The notes under the pieces were generated by a model. The model was not told the origin of the DNA. It worked only from the letters and a program-made list of their open reading frames with translations, and made no database searches. A program made the translations under genes and the position numbers. Source: SZUA-1535 sp964594175 (GTDB taxonomy: Archaea > Aenigmatarchaeota > Aenigmatarchaeia > Aenigmatarchaeales > SZUA-1535). From it: a DNA stretch of 23,304 nt. The stretch spans positions 1 to 23,304 of the forward strand of contig CAZQLM010000005.1 in the NCBI GenBank assembly GCA_964594175.1, in the 5' to 3' direction. Shown here in pieces: positions 14,424 through 21,958 of the stretch. Numbering within the stretch: the first letter of the stretch is position 1; each line of letters begins with the position of its first letter.

Positions 14424-15507
14424 GATAAATGAATATTTCGCAAAATTTGGATGGAAAAGAAATCCGTTCGCATTAGTTGTTTCTCCAGAAATTTTCATAG
14501 GTTATGAAGAGCAAAGAGAAGCTATTATATCGCATATAGAAGAGGAGCAAAAGATATGCTTGGTCTCTGGTCCAACCGGTTCTGGCAAAACAACCCTGCT
14601 TTTATGGGTAAAAGAACAGCTCAAAGATAAGGTAAAAACTTATTATTTGCCTAAGCCTCCAAAAAAAGTGAGAGAGTTTGTAAAAATTTTTACTTTAGTA
14701 TTTCCTTTAAATATTATCGAAAAGATACTCAGAAGAAAACCAAATATCTACACCCTTCCAGAATACATCAATACAAAGCTCAAAAACTCTACGCTCTTAC
14801 TTCTTGTTGATGAGGCACACGAAACAACAAAAGATGTGCTGGAATGGCTGCGCGTGCTTGTTGACCAAACGCCAATTATCTTAGTTATTTCGGGTCTTCC
14901 GAATCTGGAATACAGAATAAAGGAAAAGCTTGAAACTTTTGACCAGCGAATCACTACGAGAATATTTCTGGAGCATCTTAATGAAGAAGAAACCAAAGAG
15001 CTTGTAAAAAAACGAATAGAATGGGCTGGTGGAAATGATCTAGCACCTTTCACAGAAGAGGCCCTTAAGGAGATACACTTCCGTACTAACGGTTTTCCTC
15101 GTGAGGTTTTAAAACTTTGTGACATGCTTATTCACAAAGCGTGTGAAAGTGAGGTTGAAATAATAACAGCAGATTTCGTGAAGAAATTCTCGGAATTTGC
15201 AGAAGAAAAGCCGCTGGAAGAACAGAAAGTTACATTTGAACCTAGGCCAAGAACCGAGATAAAAGATTTGCCACCAAAACAAAGAAGGGTTTTGGAGATA
15301 CTTTCAAAAAATGCTTGGCTTACTCCGACACAAATAGCGGAAAAACTTGGAACAGAAAAGTACAAATCCCAGCACCACGCAATTCGCTCTATAAATAACA
15401 TACTCAAACGCTTGTTAATGGAAGGATATGTGCAAAGAGAAGCGAGAGGAAAGGCTTTTGTTTATTCTTTAACTCCACGAGCAAGAGCGTATTTTGTCGA
15501 AGCATGA
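14419..15507 (+). CDS. Orc1/Cdc6-like AAA+ ATPase with C-terminal winged helix
   Basis: 362 residues from a GTG start lying inside a TTCACGTGAA palindrome. Walker A is GPTGSGKT (51-58), Walker B LLLLVDEAH (126-134), sensor-1-like SGLPN near 159-162, and a DQRITTRIFLEHL segment (175-187) resembling the arginine-finger region of Orc1/Cdc6. FPREVLKLCD stands at the sensor-2 position. Residues ~285-362 form a winged helix (QRRVLEILSKNAWLTPTQIA, later LMEGYVQREARGKAFVYSL). The whole resembles a divergent Orc1/Cdc6; TniB/ExeA-like AAA proteins are alternatives because of the NPF...IFIGYEEQ start. The dense upstream array suggests that this protein binds it, controlling its own expression and perhaps starting replication. 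No MCM or polymerase gene is adjacent. Confidence 0.75.
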   Translation: MKINEYFAKFGWKRNPFALVVSPEIFIGYEEQREAIISHIEEEQKICLVSGPTGSGKTTLLLWVKEQLKDKVKTYYLPKPPKKVREFVKIFTLVFPLNIIEKILRRKPNIYTLPEYINTKLKNSTLLLLVDEAHETTKDVLEWLRVLVDQTPIILVISGLPNLEYRIKEKLETFDQRITTRIFLEHLNEEETKELVKKRIEWAGGNDLAPFTEEALKEIHFRTNGFPREVLKLCDMLIHKACESEVEIITADFVKKFSEFAEEKPLEEQKVTFEPRPRTEIKDLPPKQRRVLEILSKNAWLTPTQIAEKLGTEKYKSQHHAIRSINNILKRLLMEGYVQREARGKAFVYSLTPRARAYFVEA

Positions 15508-16037
15508 GAGTTTTGAAACATTTTATATGCCTTTTTCACATAAGAGAGTACAAAATCGCTTATACCGTAGTCCGTTAATTTGTATATTACATTTATTCTT
15601 ATGTTTTTCCCTTTCATTCTATTGATCATTTTTTCTACTAGATTTTTCAGGCAGTCATTTAAATGGAATCCGCAGGCATTAACTTTTTTCACAGGGCTAT
15701 TTTTTACTTTTTTATTAAGTTCAGCAAGAACAGGCTCGAAACTTGAATATTTTGAGGTATGTAAAAGCTCTACATAGGAAAGCTCATCCGTTATTATTCT
15801 ATCATTACTTTCTATTGTGAAAAAGTTGGATATAGAATTTAATTCAATATCTTTTGGAAAAACCCACCACATCTCAGAAATTTTCCTTAGTTCGTTAACA
15901 TTTTGTTGGATATATTCTTTCACTTTTTCCTTTAAATCTATACTCAAATTAGATTTAACAAAATCATAATAAGGAGAAACTAAAAAGTATATATACCTGT
16001 CCAAAGGATAGAGTACAATGCTTATCTCCTCTTTCAT
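15462..16037 (-). CDS. Hypothetical protein, unknown family
   Basis: 191 residues, no recognised motif, signal peptide or membrane span. It mixes helices (SIDLKEKVKEYIQQNVNELR) with strands (INVIYKLTDYGISDFV). ATG 16037 is preceded by GAGGAAATAT, an acceptable ribosome site. Its 3' end overlaps the convergent AAA+ gene by 46 bp, an unusually large overlap, so the last ~15 residues are antisense to that gene. It sits between the AAA+/array unit and a truncated purM, so it may belong to a mobile or integrated unit with the AAA+ gene. Orphan status could not be checked. Confidence 0.55.
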   Translation of the reverse strand: MKEEISIVLYPLDRYIYFLVSPYYDFVKSNLSIDLKEKVKEYIQQNVNELRKISEMWWVFPKDIELNSISNFFTIESNDRIITDELSYVELLHTSKYSSFEPVLAELNKKVKNSPVKKVNACGFHLNDCLKNLVEKMINRMKGKNIRINVIYKLTDYGISDFVLSYVKKAYKMFQNSHASTKYALARGVKE

Positions 16038-16119
16038 TATATTTCCTCAAAAATAAAAAAGTACAAAAATTTTTTGCCGGAACGGAAAAGATTTATTAAC
16101 ATACACCATACTTAATTTT

Positions 16120-16544
16120 GTGTACGATCCTACAAAACCATATAAAAGAAAAATTTTAGAAGCCAACAAACATCTATATAGATACAATACTCCCTTTATA
16201 TGAAGAATTTGAAATTAACGGAGCGGCGCATATCACCGGCGGAGCATTTACAAAGCTAAAGGATCCCTTAGCGAGAGATGCGGATATTATAATAAGAAGT
16301 GACCATAAATTGAAACCTCAAAAAATATTTTTTGAAATATATTGAGAAAGGAGTATCCGACAAAGATATGTATAAAACATTTAATTGCGGGATAGGATTT
16401 GTGATAGGGGTCGAAGAAAAATATGCTGATGAAATTCTGAAAAATGTTAAAGAGTTTAAAGCAGATATTATCGGAGAAGTAATTAAAGGAAATCATAGAA
16501 TAAAAATTGAGTCAATGTTCTCGGAAATGGAAGTAGAGTACTGA
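16120..16544 (+). pseudogene. purM: purM remnant (AIR synthetase, C-terminal half, frameshifted)
   Basis: Joining frames gives a clear match to the C-terminal half of phosphoribosylaminoimidazole (AIR) synthetase: VYDPTKPYKRKILEANKHLY, then LPLYEEFEINGAAHITGGAF, KPQKIF, KGVSDKDMYKTFNCGIGFVI and GNHRIKIESMF. Hallmarks are AHITGG (the last Gly of the usual GGG is Ala) and the MYxTFNxGIG motif. There are at least two frame breaks: near 16180-16195, where a few bases are inserted and an in-frame TGA arises, and in a T6 run near 16327, where one T fewer restores IFLKYIEKG. The N-terminal half of the protein is absent upstream, so this is not just a sequence error. PurM forms aminoimidazole ribotide in purine synthesis; an intact copy may exist elsewhere. 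Confidence 0.88.
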
Positions 16545-16560
16545 TCTCTCCTAATAAGAA

Positions 16561-16572
16561 ATTTTAAATAAC
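16561..16572 (+). promoter_or_regulatory. Histone gene TATA box
   Basis: ATTTTAAATAAC is centred about 26 bp before the histone ATG at 16592, with no ribosome site between. This fits a leaderless transcript starting 17 bp after the purM remnant. Confidence 0.55.
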
Positions 16573-16591
16573 TTCACAACAAATAACTACC

Positions 16592-16795
16592 ATGGACATA
16601 CCTCTGGCTTGTGCTAGAAGGATTCTGGAAAAAACAGGATTAAGGGTTGGGAAAAGTTCTGTGGAGGAATTTGTTAAAGTTCTCGAAGATATAATTACAG
16701 AAATTTCAGCTGAAGCCGCAAATCTTGCAAAAACTGCTGGAAGAAAAACTGTTTTAGCTAGCGATATTAAAATTATTAGAAAAAAACTGAGGTGA
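16592..16795 (+). CDS. Archaeal histone
   Basis: 67 residues, one full histone fold of HMf type. IPLACARRILEKTG (helix 1), SSVEEFVKVLEDIITEISAE (helix 2) and AGRKTVLASDIKIIRKKL (loop 2 and helix 3) line up with archaeal histones, including the conserved AGRKT DNA-contact loop. It dimerises and multimerises to wrap DNA. Position 13-18 (ILEKTGLR) varies from the common IKDAGAxR. Its TGA overlaps the proposed GTG start of the RPA gene (GTGA), so nucleoid and ssDNA-binding proteins appear translationally coupled. Confidence 0.95.
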   Translation: MDIPLACARRILEKTGLRVGKSSVEEFVKVLEDIITEISAEAANLAKTAGRKTVLASDIKIIRKKLR

Positions 16796-17754
16796 TTTTT
16801 CTGAGACTCGAAGAGATAGTAGAAAAAATAAAGCAAGTATCAGGTCTTGAGGAAGAAGAAATTAGAAAAATGGTAAAGGAAAAACAGCGCGAGCTTTATG
16901 GGCTTGTTTCGCCAGAAGGTGCAGCGCACATTGTTGCAAGGGAACTTGGTATAGAGCTTGTGAAAAAAGAATTTTTCAAAATCTCTGATTTGAAGCCAGG
17001 AATGAACGATGTTAACTTAAAAGCGAGAGTTTCAAGAATTTTTCTTAGAGAATTCGAAAAGGATGGAGAGAGAAAAAAAGTAGGAAATGTTTTTCTTGTG
17101 GATGAAACAGGTGAGATAAGACTAACATTATGGAATGAGCAAATAGAAAGCTTTCCAGCGAAAGAAGGAGAAGTGGTAGAGATAACGAATGCATACACGA
17201 GAAAAAATATCTTTGGCGAAACGGAACTAAGAATAGGAAATTACGGAAATATAAAAATAGTGGAGGATGACGGATCATTACCATTAGGGGAAAGAGCTTA
17301 TATCTTCTCCACAATAAATAAAACAATTCCTGGAAAGAGATATCAAATAAGAGCAGCAATCTTACATATTTTCAATACAAACATTTTCTATGAAATCTGC
17401 CCTGAGTGTGGTGTAATAGTAAAAAACTCCACTTGCCCAACGCACGGGGAAATAGAGCCAGAGCACACGATGATAGTTAATGCGATAATAGACGATGGCT
17501 ACGGAAATATGCGTGCGGTTTTCTTCAGAGATATAGCTGAAAAACTTTTTGGAAAAACCTCAGAAGAGCTTTTCAAAGAGAATATCAATGAAAGAATAAA
17601 AAACATTTTGGGAAATGAATACATATTTTATGGAAGGGTAAGGAAAAATGAAATGTTTCAAAGAAAGGAACTTATTATAGATGATTTTGAAGAAGTAGAC
17701 CCAGAAAAAGAAGCGGAAAAACTTTTGAAAGACTTCAATTCTAAAGTTGATTGA
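16792..17754 (+). CDS. rpa: Replication protein A (RPA-like single-strand DNA-binding protein)
   Basis: 320 residues. After a helical N-terminus (1-55), an OB fold spans about 65-158 (VNLKARVSRIFLREF, VFLVDETGEIRLTLWN, GNYGNIKIVED). A second OB-like domain carries a zinc site (C203-PEC, C206, C215-PTH, H218), typical of archaeal RPA. It coats single-stranded DNA during replication and recombination. The start is GTG 16792, overlapping the histone stop as GTGA; no ATG is available nearby, and CTG 16801 after GGTGAT would be an unusual alternative. The 3' end overlaps the convergent zinc-ribbon gene by 14 bp. The nearby radA uses RPA-coated DNA as substrate. Confidence 0.9.
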   Translation: MIFLRLEEIVEKIKQVSGLEEEEIRKMVKEKQRELYGLVSPEGAAHIVARELGIELVKKEFFKISDLKPGMNDVNLKARVSRIFLREFEKDGERKKVGNVFLVDETGEIRLTLWNEQIESFPAKEGEVVEITNAYTRKNIFGETELRIGNYGNIKIVEDDGSLPLGERAYIFSTINKTIPGKRYQIRAAILHIFNTNIFYEICPECGVIVKNSTCPTHGEIEPEHTMIVNAIIDDGYGNMRAVFFRDIAEKLFGKTSEELFKENINERIKNILGNEYIFYGRVRKNEMFQRKELIIDDFEEVDPEKEAEKLLKDFNSKVD

Positions 17755-18415
17755 GACTAAGAGCAGGCTTGTAAATTATTTTTCCTACGCTTAAAAGCGG
17801 AATTATAGAATGATTTAATCCGAAACTTGGCCCATCCTCATAAATTACTATTTCGCTTGTTCTTCCTTTTTCGTATTGTTCTTTTTCTTTAAAACCTAAG
17901 TAAATATTTCTTGGACGTTCTTCTAATGGAGCACAATAAACATCAAATATTTCATTTCTCTTCCAGTTTGGTAAAAGCTCTTCGGGAGAAATTTCCTTCC
18001 CTTCCTTCCTTTTAACCCGCTCTAAATAATCTTTCATAGAAAATTCCCTTAACAATTTTTTTATGAAAGAATGCCAATTATAGCAACGTCTCCATCCTAT
18101 TCCTCTTATGGTTATATTAATCTCTTTGTCTTTTCCAACAAGATTTTTTATATCTTCTTCAAGTTTGTTTAAATTAACAATTTTTGGTGGATAATAAATA
18201 TAATCCGAATAGCACACCTCCTTTTCATCTGGATTTTCCAGGAAGAAGTCAACTACTTCAGGAGGAACCTCTGAAATAGGAATTTCTTCTATTTTCCAGC
18301 TAGGAATTTTTTCAGGAATTTCACTTGTATCCAAAATTCTTACTTCCATGATACGAATTCTAGGAAATTCTCCAATGCTCTTGAAAGGCCTTCCGCAGCA
18401 TGGGCACTTATCCAT
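17741..18415 (-). CDS. Hypothetical protein with N-terminal zinc-knuckle motif
   Basis: 224 residues, family not recognised. It opens with DKCPCCGRPFK, a CxxC pair. A second pair is not obvious, so zinc binding may need a dimer or later cysteines (EVCYSDY, RRCYNW, DVYCAP). The middle is acidic and proline-rich (PEKIPSWKIEEIPISEVPPE). The C-terminal half has many aromatics (GWRRCYNWHSFIKKLLREF). It diverges from radA across 54 bp with a shared TATA-like element, and its 3' end overlaps rpa. Context hints at DNA metabolism, but that is association only. Confidence 0.6.
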   Translation of the reverse strand: MDKCPCCGRPFKSIGEFPRIRIMEVRILDTSEIPEKIPSWKIEEIPISEVPPEVVDFFLENPDEKEVCYSDYIYYPPKIVNLNKLEEDIKNLVGKDKEINITIRGIGWRRCYNWHSFIKKLLREFSMKDYLERVKRKEGKEISPEELLPNWKRNEIFDVYCAPLEERPRNIYLGFKEKEQYEKGRTSEIVIYEDGPSFGLNHSIIPLLSVGKIIYKPALSLNQL

Positions 18416-18469
18416 AATTTAGCTCCACTAAATGAAAGCTTAAATATTTTCTCCTTCTAAGCTATAACC
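18416..18469. promoter_or_regulatory. Overlapping divergent promoter of radA and the 17741-18415 gene
   Basis: The 54 bp between the two starts contains GCTTAAATATTTT (about 18437-18449). On the plus strand it lies about 26 bp before radA's ATG; on the minus strand AAATATTTAAGC lies about 27 bp before the ATG at 18415. One AT-rich core may act as TATA box in both directions, so the two promoters would compete. A CTCC/GGAG-like patch precedes neither start at normal spacing. Confidence 0.5.
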
Positions 18470-19426
18470 ATGACAGAAAAAGAGAAAAAAATAACTTCCA
18501 TTGAAGACATTCCAGGAGTCGGAGCAAAAACCATTGAAAAGCTCAGAGAGGCTGGATTTATAGATTTAATGAGCATTGCCACAGCTTCTTTAAAAGAGCT
18601 AGCTGAAATAGTAGGCGAGGGTACTGCGGCAAAGCTAATAGAAACAGCGAGAAAGTCTTTAGACATAGGATTTGAGACAGCGGCAGATGTTTACGAGAGA
18701 AGAAAAAAAGTTGTGCGCCTAACTACGGGAAGCAAAGCTCTGGATAATCTCTTGGGCGGTGGTATAGAGACGCAAGCCGTAACAGAGTTTCACGGTGGAT
18801 TCGGATGCGGAAAAACACAGGCAGGTTTCCAGCTTGCCGTTAATGTTCAGCTTCCTCCAGAGCAAGGCGGTTTGGATGGAGCCTGCCTGTTTATAGATAC
18901 AGAGTCAACTTTTAGACCAGAGAGAATTAAAGAACTTGCCGAAGCTGTTGGTTTAGACCCAAGGAAAGCTCTTGAAAACATAGTTTATGCCCGTGCTTAC
19001 AATTCTGATCATCAAATTCTTCTAGTAGAAAAGGCAGCTGAAGTGATAAAAGAAAAAAACATAAAGCTTTTAATAATAGATTCTGTTACTTCTCATTTTC
19101 GCGCAGAGTATACAGGCAGAGGTGAATTAGCAGAAAGGCAGCAAAAGCTTAACAGACATTTGCACATGCTTCAGAGGCTTGCAGACGTTTACAACCTCGC
19201 AGTTTACATAACAAACCAGGTCATGGCTAGACCAGATGTACTTTTCGGTGATCCAACAGCTCCGGTGGGAGGGCACGTTCTAGGGCATTTTTCCACGCAT
19301 CGCGTGTATGTAAGAAAAGCAAAAGCAAATACAAGAATAGCAAGAGTAATAGACTCTCCTTACCTTCCAGAAGGCGAAGCTGTTTTCGCTATAACACAGC
19401 AAGGTATAAGAGATGTGGAAGAGTGA
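18470..19426 (+). CDS. radA: DNA repair and recombination protein RadA
   Basis: 318 residues, usual archaeal RadA length. A helix-hairpin-helix domain (SIEDIPGVGAKTIEKLREAG, 10-29) is followed by the polymerisation motif FETA (68-71), Walker A GGFGCGKTQ (109-117), FIDTESTFRPERI, Walker B LLIIDSVTSHFRAEY and the L2 region with NQVMARPD and GGHVLGHFSTHRVYVRK. It forms filaments on single-stranded DNA for strand exchange. Walker A differs from the usual GEFGSGKTQ: Glu is replaced by Gly110 and Ser by Cys113. It is otherwise full and intact. It shares a promoter region with the divergent zinc-ribbon gene and converges on the toxin gene 13 bp downstream. Confidence 0.97.
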   Translation: MTEKEKKITSIEDIPGVGAKTIEKLREAGFIDLMSIATASLKELAEIVGEGTAAKLIETARKSLDIGFETAADVYERRKKVVRLTTGSKALDNLLGGGIETQAVTEFHGGFGCGKTQAGFQLAVNVQLPPEQGGLDGACLFIDTESTFRPERIKELAEAVGLDPRKALENIVYARAYNSDHQILLVEKAAEVIKEKNIKLLIIDSVTSHFRAEYTGRGELAERQQKLNRHLHMLQRLADVYNLAVYITNQVMARPDVLFGDPTAPVGGHVLGHFSTHRVYVRKAKANTRIARVIDSPYLPEGEAVFAITQQGIRDVEE

Positions 19427-19439
19427 AAATTTACGTTTT

Positions 19440-19868
19440 TCATACTTTCACCACTTCTAAAAAATCAACCTTTTCAAAATCTTCGTCAAATGTAGCAATT
19501 TTCCCTATCCCATAATACCTGCAAGTTGCAGCTATTAAAGCATCGTTCGGTAATAGCCCATAGGTGTTAATTATTTCAAGCGAAATTTCTAAAATTTCTT
19601 TGTTGATTTCGAGAATGTGAAATAAATCAAAAATATCTCTTATATCCGAAAATTGAACCGAAGCTACGATTTTCTTAGCTCTTTTAAGCTGAAACGGTTT
19701 CAAATGCGTTACAATCTTGATGAAATTGTACAGAACTTCCGAAAATACAATGGAATTAACATATCCTTCTATTTCCTTTCTTTCGCACATTTTGAGTATT
19801 TCTTTTGCTTTTTCGTTTCCAGCAAAATGTAAAAGAATAACGTTTGAATCAATAAACACCCCATTCAT
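19440..19868 (-). CDS. vapC: PIN-domain toxin (VapC-type ribonuclease)
   Basis: 142 residues from ATG 19868. PIN acidic residues are all visible: FIDSN near the start, FSEVL, LPNDALIAATC and TFDEDFEKV. Such toxins cut RNA, often tRNA or rRNA, at a Mg-dependent site and are held in check by a partner. The frame is open to 19883, but ATG 19868 has GGAG 9 nt upstream and begins with the usual MNGVFIDSN. It overlaps the antitoxin gene by 20 bp, as expected for a coupled pair. A decayed copy of its 3' half lies at 20094-20356 on the other side of the antitoxin. Confidence 0.9.
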   Translation of the reverse strand: MNGVFIDSNVILLHFAGNEKAKEILKMCERKEIEGYVNSIVFSEVLYNFIKIVTHLKPFQLKRAKKIVASVQFSDIRDIFDLFHILEINKEILEISLEIINTYGLLPNDALIAATCRYYGIGKIATFDEDFEKVDFLEVVKV

Positions 19869-20055
19869 TTTCCGTCTCCTCAAGAAGTTTTTTTATTTTT
19901 TCCTCTTCCATAGGAAATTTGTTAAACGTTCTTTCTACCACGCTTTCCTTTTTTCTAACAATTTTTATCATAATCGTTTTGTTTTCCTCAACTTTAACCT
20001 TCTCCAAAGGCTTTATCACACCATTCTCGTAAACAGCTTCTATTATCTGGGGCAT
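19849..20055 (-). CDS. AF2212-like (DUF104) antitoxin
   Basis: 68 residues. The N-terminus QIIEAVYENGVIKPLEKVKV is the hallmark of DUF104/AF2212-like antitoxins, a small beta barrel used for binding; the C-terminal helix (EEEKIKKLLEETENEWGVY) would occupy the toxin active site. It precedes and overlaps vapC, so it is translated first. It probably also represses its own promoter, as other antitoxins do. The GATAAGC before its start offers only a weak GGTGAT (20064-20069 on the reverse strand). Confidence 0.85.
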   Translation of the reverse strand: MPQIIEAVYENGVIKPLEKVKVEENKTIMIKIVRKKESVVERTFNKFPMEEEKIKKLLEETENEWGVY

Positions 20056-20093
20056 AGCTTATCACCTAAATAAAATTTTCTAAACAAGTATTT

Positions 20094-20356
20094 TTAAACC
20101 TTGACAACTTCTAAAAAATAAACCTTTTCAAAATCCTCATCGAAGGTTGCTATCTTGTTTATACCATAGTATTTGCAGGTTGCTACTATCAGAGCATCGT
20201 TCGGTAATAAACCATAAGTTAATGAAATCTCTACAGCAATATTTCTTCAATTTGTTGCGAATTTTTTGAATAAAAGTTTTTTATTTCAAAAAATTTATCT
20301 GTTTTCAAAGTATCTGAACAAATTTTGAAGATTATCTTGAAAACAGAGTCGAACTC
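20094..20356 (-). pseudogene. Decayed second PIN-domain toxin gene
   Basis: The last ~45 codons read TYGLLPNDALIVATCKYYGI and on to FDEDFEKVYFLEVVKV, nearly identical to the intact toxin at 19440-19868. Upstream, one frame change (near 20240) joins it to EFDSVFKIIFKICSDTL and FFEIKNFYSKNSQQIEEI, which resembles the toxin's middle part. No intact N-terminus with the first catalytic Asp is present, and stops interrupt every frame. It is a duplicated or recombined toxin remnant. With the rest of 20357-20508, which I see as gene-free AT-rich DNA, it fills the gap between the antitoxin and the PRC-barrel gene. Confidence 0.8.
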
Positions 20357-20508
20357 ATGGAAAAACTAAGGGATTATAAAATATACTTTCATGCAAAATC
20401 TCCTCAAGAGTCCTTTCGTTTACCATGTATTTTTTCGTTTTCCTCAATATTCTTGAAACTCAATTTTCTCAAATCTATTAAGCGTTGTTCGGAAAAACTT
20501 CCAGAAAA

Positions 20509-20556
20509 TTTTAAATATATATTATTTCAATAAATTTCATTTAGATAATTAAGGTG
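20509..20556 (+). promoter_or_regulatory. Promoter and ribosome site of the PRC-barrel gene
   Basis: TTTTAAATATATATT at about 20509-20523 is a good TATA box. AAGGTG at 20551-20556 sits 6 nt before ATG 20563. This decides for ATG 20563 over the GTG at 20554, which lies within the ribosome site. Confidence 0.6.
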
Positions 20557-20562
20557 TTTTAT

Positions 20563-20826
20563 ATGGAAGAAGAGCGTGTTCGCGGGAGAGAGCTTATAGG
20601 TAAAATTGTTGTTTCTGAGGAACGCGGAAGGAAATTTGGAGTTGTAGGTGATATAACTTTTGTTACAGAATCTGGAGAGCTTCTTAATGTGGTTCTCGTT
20701 GAACCGACAAAATATGCCTTAGACCTTAATTTACCAAAGGATGAAAGAGGAAGAATTCTTATTCCATTTTCTGCCGTGAAAAGCGTGGGAGATTTTGTTA
20801 TAGTGGCAGAGAGGGATATCGTTTAA
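20563..20826 (+). CDS. PRC-barrel domain protein
   Basis: 87 residues forming one PRC-barrel: RGRELIGKIVVSEERGRKFG, VGDITFVTESGELLNVVL and the closing RGRILIPFSAVKSVGDFVIV. Short stand-alone PRC-barrel proteins are common in archaea and are thought to be small scaffolds or RNA-processing partners; the family relates to RimM and photosynthetic reaction-centre H subunits. No second domain is present. It converges on the flavoprotein gene with 14 bp between them. Confidence 0.85.
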   Translation: MEEERVRGRELIGKIVVSEERGRKFGVVGDITFVTESGELLNVVLVEPTKYALDLNLPKDERGRILIPFSAVKSVGDFVIVAERDIV

Positions 20827-20840
20827 AATAACTTTTTGTT

Positions 20841-21953
20841 TCAACATTCTAGAAGCATTTCTGCAACCTTTTTACCGGTCATAGCAGCGGTTTCGAATTC
20901 CGGGAAATAATAAAAATCTCCTGCAAGATATATTTTTTCACTGTGTTTGAGTTCTGGAATTTTCGAATTTGGTTTTATTCTTGGCATTGCTTGATCTAAA
21001 ATTTCTTCTCCTAATAAGCTAAAATCTGAATATATGCTTTCAAATCCGATATTTTCATTTTCTTCAACAGGATAAATGTATTGTTCTCCGTTCAAAGAAA
21101 ATATAACTCTAACATTTAAATTAGGATCAGCTCCTAATACAACTTTGCATTTTTCTTTCATTTCCCCCTTCACATATAAAAGCTTGGCCTGTATGTATTC
21201 TATTCCAAATTTTTCTTTCAAAATTTTTTCAGTACAAACTAACGGAATCGCTAGCACAACCTTTTCGAATTTTTCGCTTTTTTCCTCACCTTCTTCCATG
21301 TAAACGACATCAACATAATTTTCGCTTTCCTCTACACTTTTAACTTCGCAACCGGTTTTAATTTCGCAATTCTTTTCTTCCAAAAACGGTACAACACTTT
21401 TAACAACTGTAAATGGGCCACCTTTAAGTATGTACCCTCCTTCCTGCATTAATCCAAAAAATTTTTTCAAAAGGTGAACACCTACCATTGCACTCATTTT
21501 TTCAAATTCCTTTTCAAAACTTACTTGAAGCATTGGGAGCAAAAGCTTGTTTACCAATCCTTCAGGATAGTCTTGCATAAATTCTGTCATAGAAATTTCG
21601 TGTAATTTTTCACGAGTAAGAGAGAATAAATCTTTTTGAAGTTTTTTAAGTCCTTCAAGCTCTTGTGGAGAAAGTAAAGCAGAAAGATCGATTTTACTCA
21701 TTGGCACAATACCTTCTTTAACTAATACACCGAATTTGTCTAAGCTAGCTTCTTCAAGTTCTTTTTCTATTTCAAGGTCTTTTATAAGTTCTAATAGAAC
21801 GAGGTTACTCTTACTAATAACTCTAACAGCTTTTGGGGCCCTACCACCGATAGTAAATTGTTTTTCAAGAATAGTAACTTTTTTTCCTTTCTTTGCAAGG
21901 TGGTAGCTACAAGTCAAACCGGCTAAACCAGCTCCAACAACACAAATTTTCAT
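20841..21953 (-). CDS. FAD-dependent amine-oxidase/phytoene-desaturase-like protein
   Basis: 370 residues from ATG 21953. The N-terminus CVVGAGLAGLTCSYHLAKKG is a Rossmann dinucleotide motif, followed by TILEKQFTIGGRAPKAV, the GGRA signature of the amine oxidase/desaturase superfamily. The C-terminal KIYLAGDFYYFPEFETAAMT then GKKVAEMLL is the second FAD-contact motif. Substrate cannot be named: relatives desaturate carotenoids, oxidise amines or act on protoporphyrinogen. It is shorter than most. GGTGA 6 nt before ATG 21953, overlapping the upstream gene's stop, decides the start over GTG 21962. It probably forms an operon with the small gene at 21959-22231. Confidence 0.85.
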   Translation of the reverse strand: MKICVVGAGLAGLTCSYHLAKKGKKVTILEKQFTIGGRAPKAVRVISKSNLVLLELIKDLEIEKELEEASLDKFGVLVKEGIVPMSKIDLSALLSPQELEGLKKLQKDLFSLTREKLHEISMTEFMQDYPEGLVNKLLLPMLQVSFEKEFEKMSAMVGVHLLKKFFGLMQEGGYILKGGPFTVVKSVVPFLEEKNCEIKTGCEVKSVEESENYVDVVYMEEGEEKSEKFEKVVLAIPLVCTEKILKEKFGIEYIQAKLLYVKGEMKEKCKVVLGADPNLNVRVIFSLNGEQYIYPVEENENIGFESIYSDFSLLGEEILDQAMPRIKPNSKIPELKHSEKIYLAGDFYYFPEFETAAMTGKKVAEMLLEC

Positions 21954-21958
21954 TTTTT

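Noticed and set aside
14748..15125. 125-residue minus-strand frame inside the AAA+ gene
   Set aside because: Ser-rich antisense shadow of Walker B and downstream motifs.
16120..16544. Intact purM interrupted only by sequencing errors
   Set aside because: One T in the T6 run could be an error, but the missing N-terminal half and the inserted bases near 16185 cannot.
20357..20508. Small RNA or tRNA gene in the gap before the PRC-barrel gene
   Set aside because: No cloverleaf, box elements or stable stem was seen; sequence is AT-rich with fragments of no clear origin.
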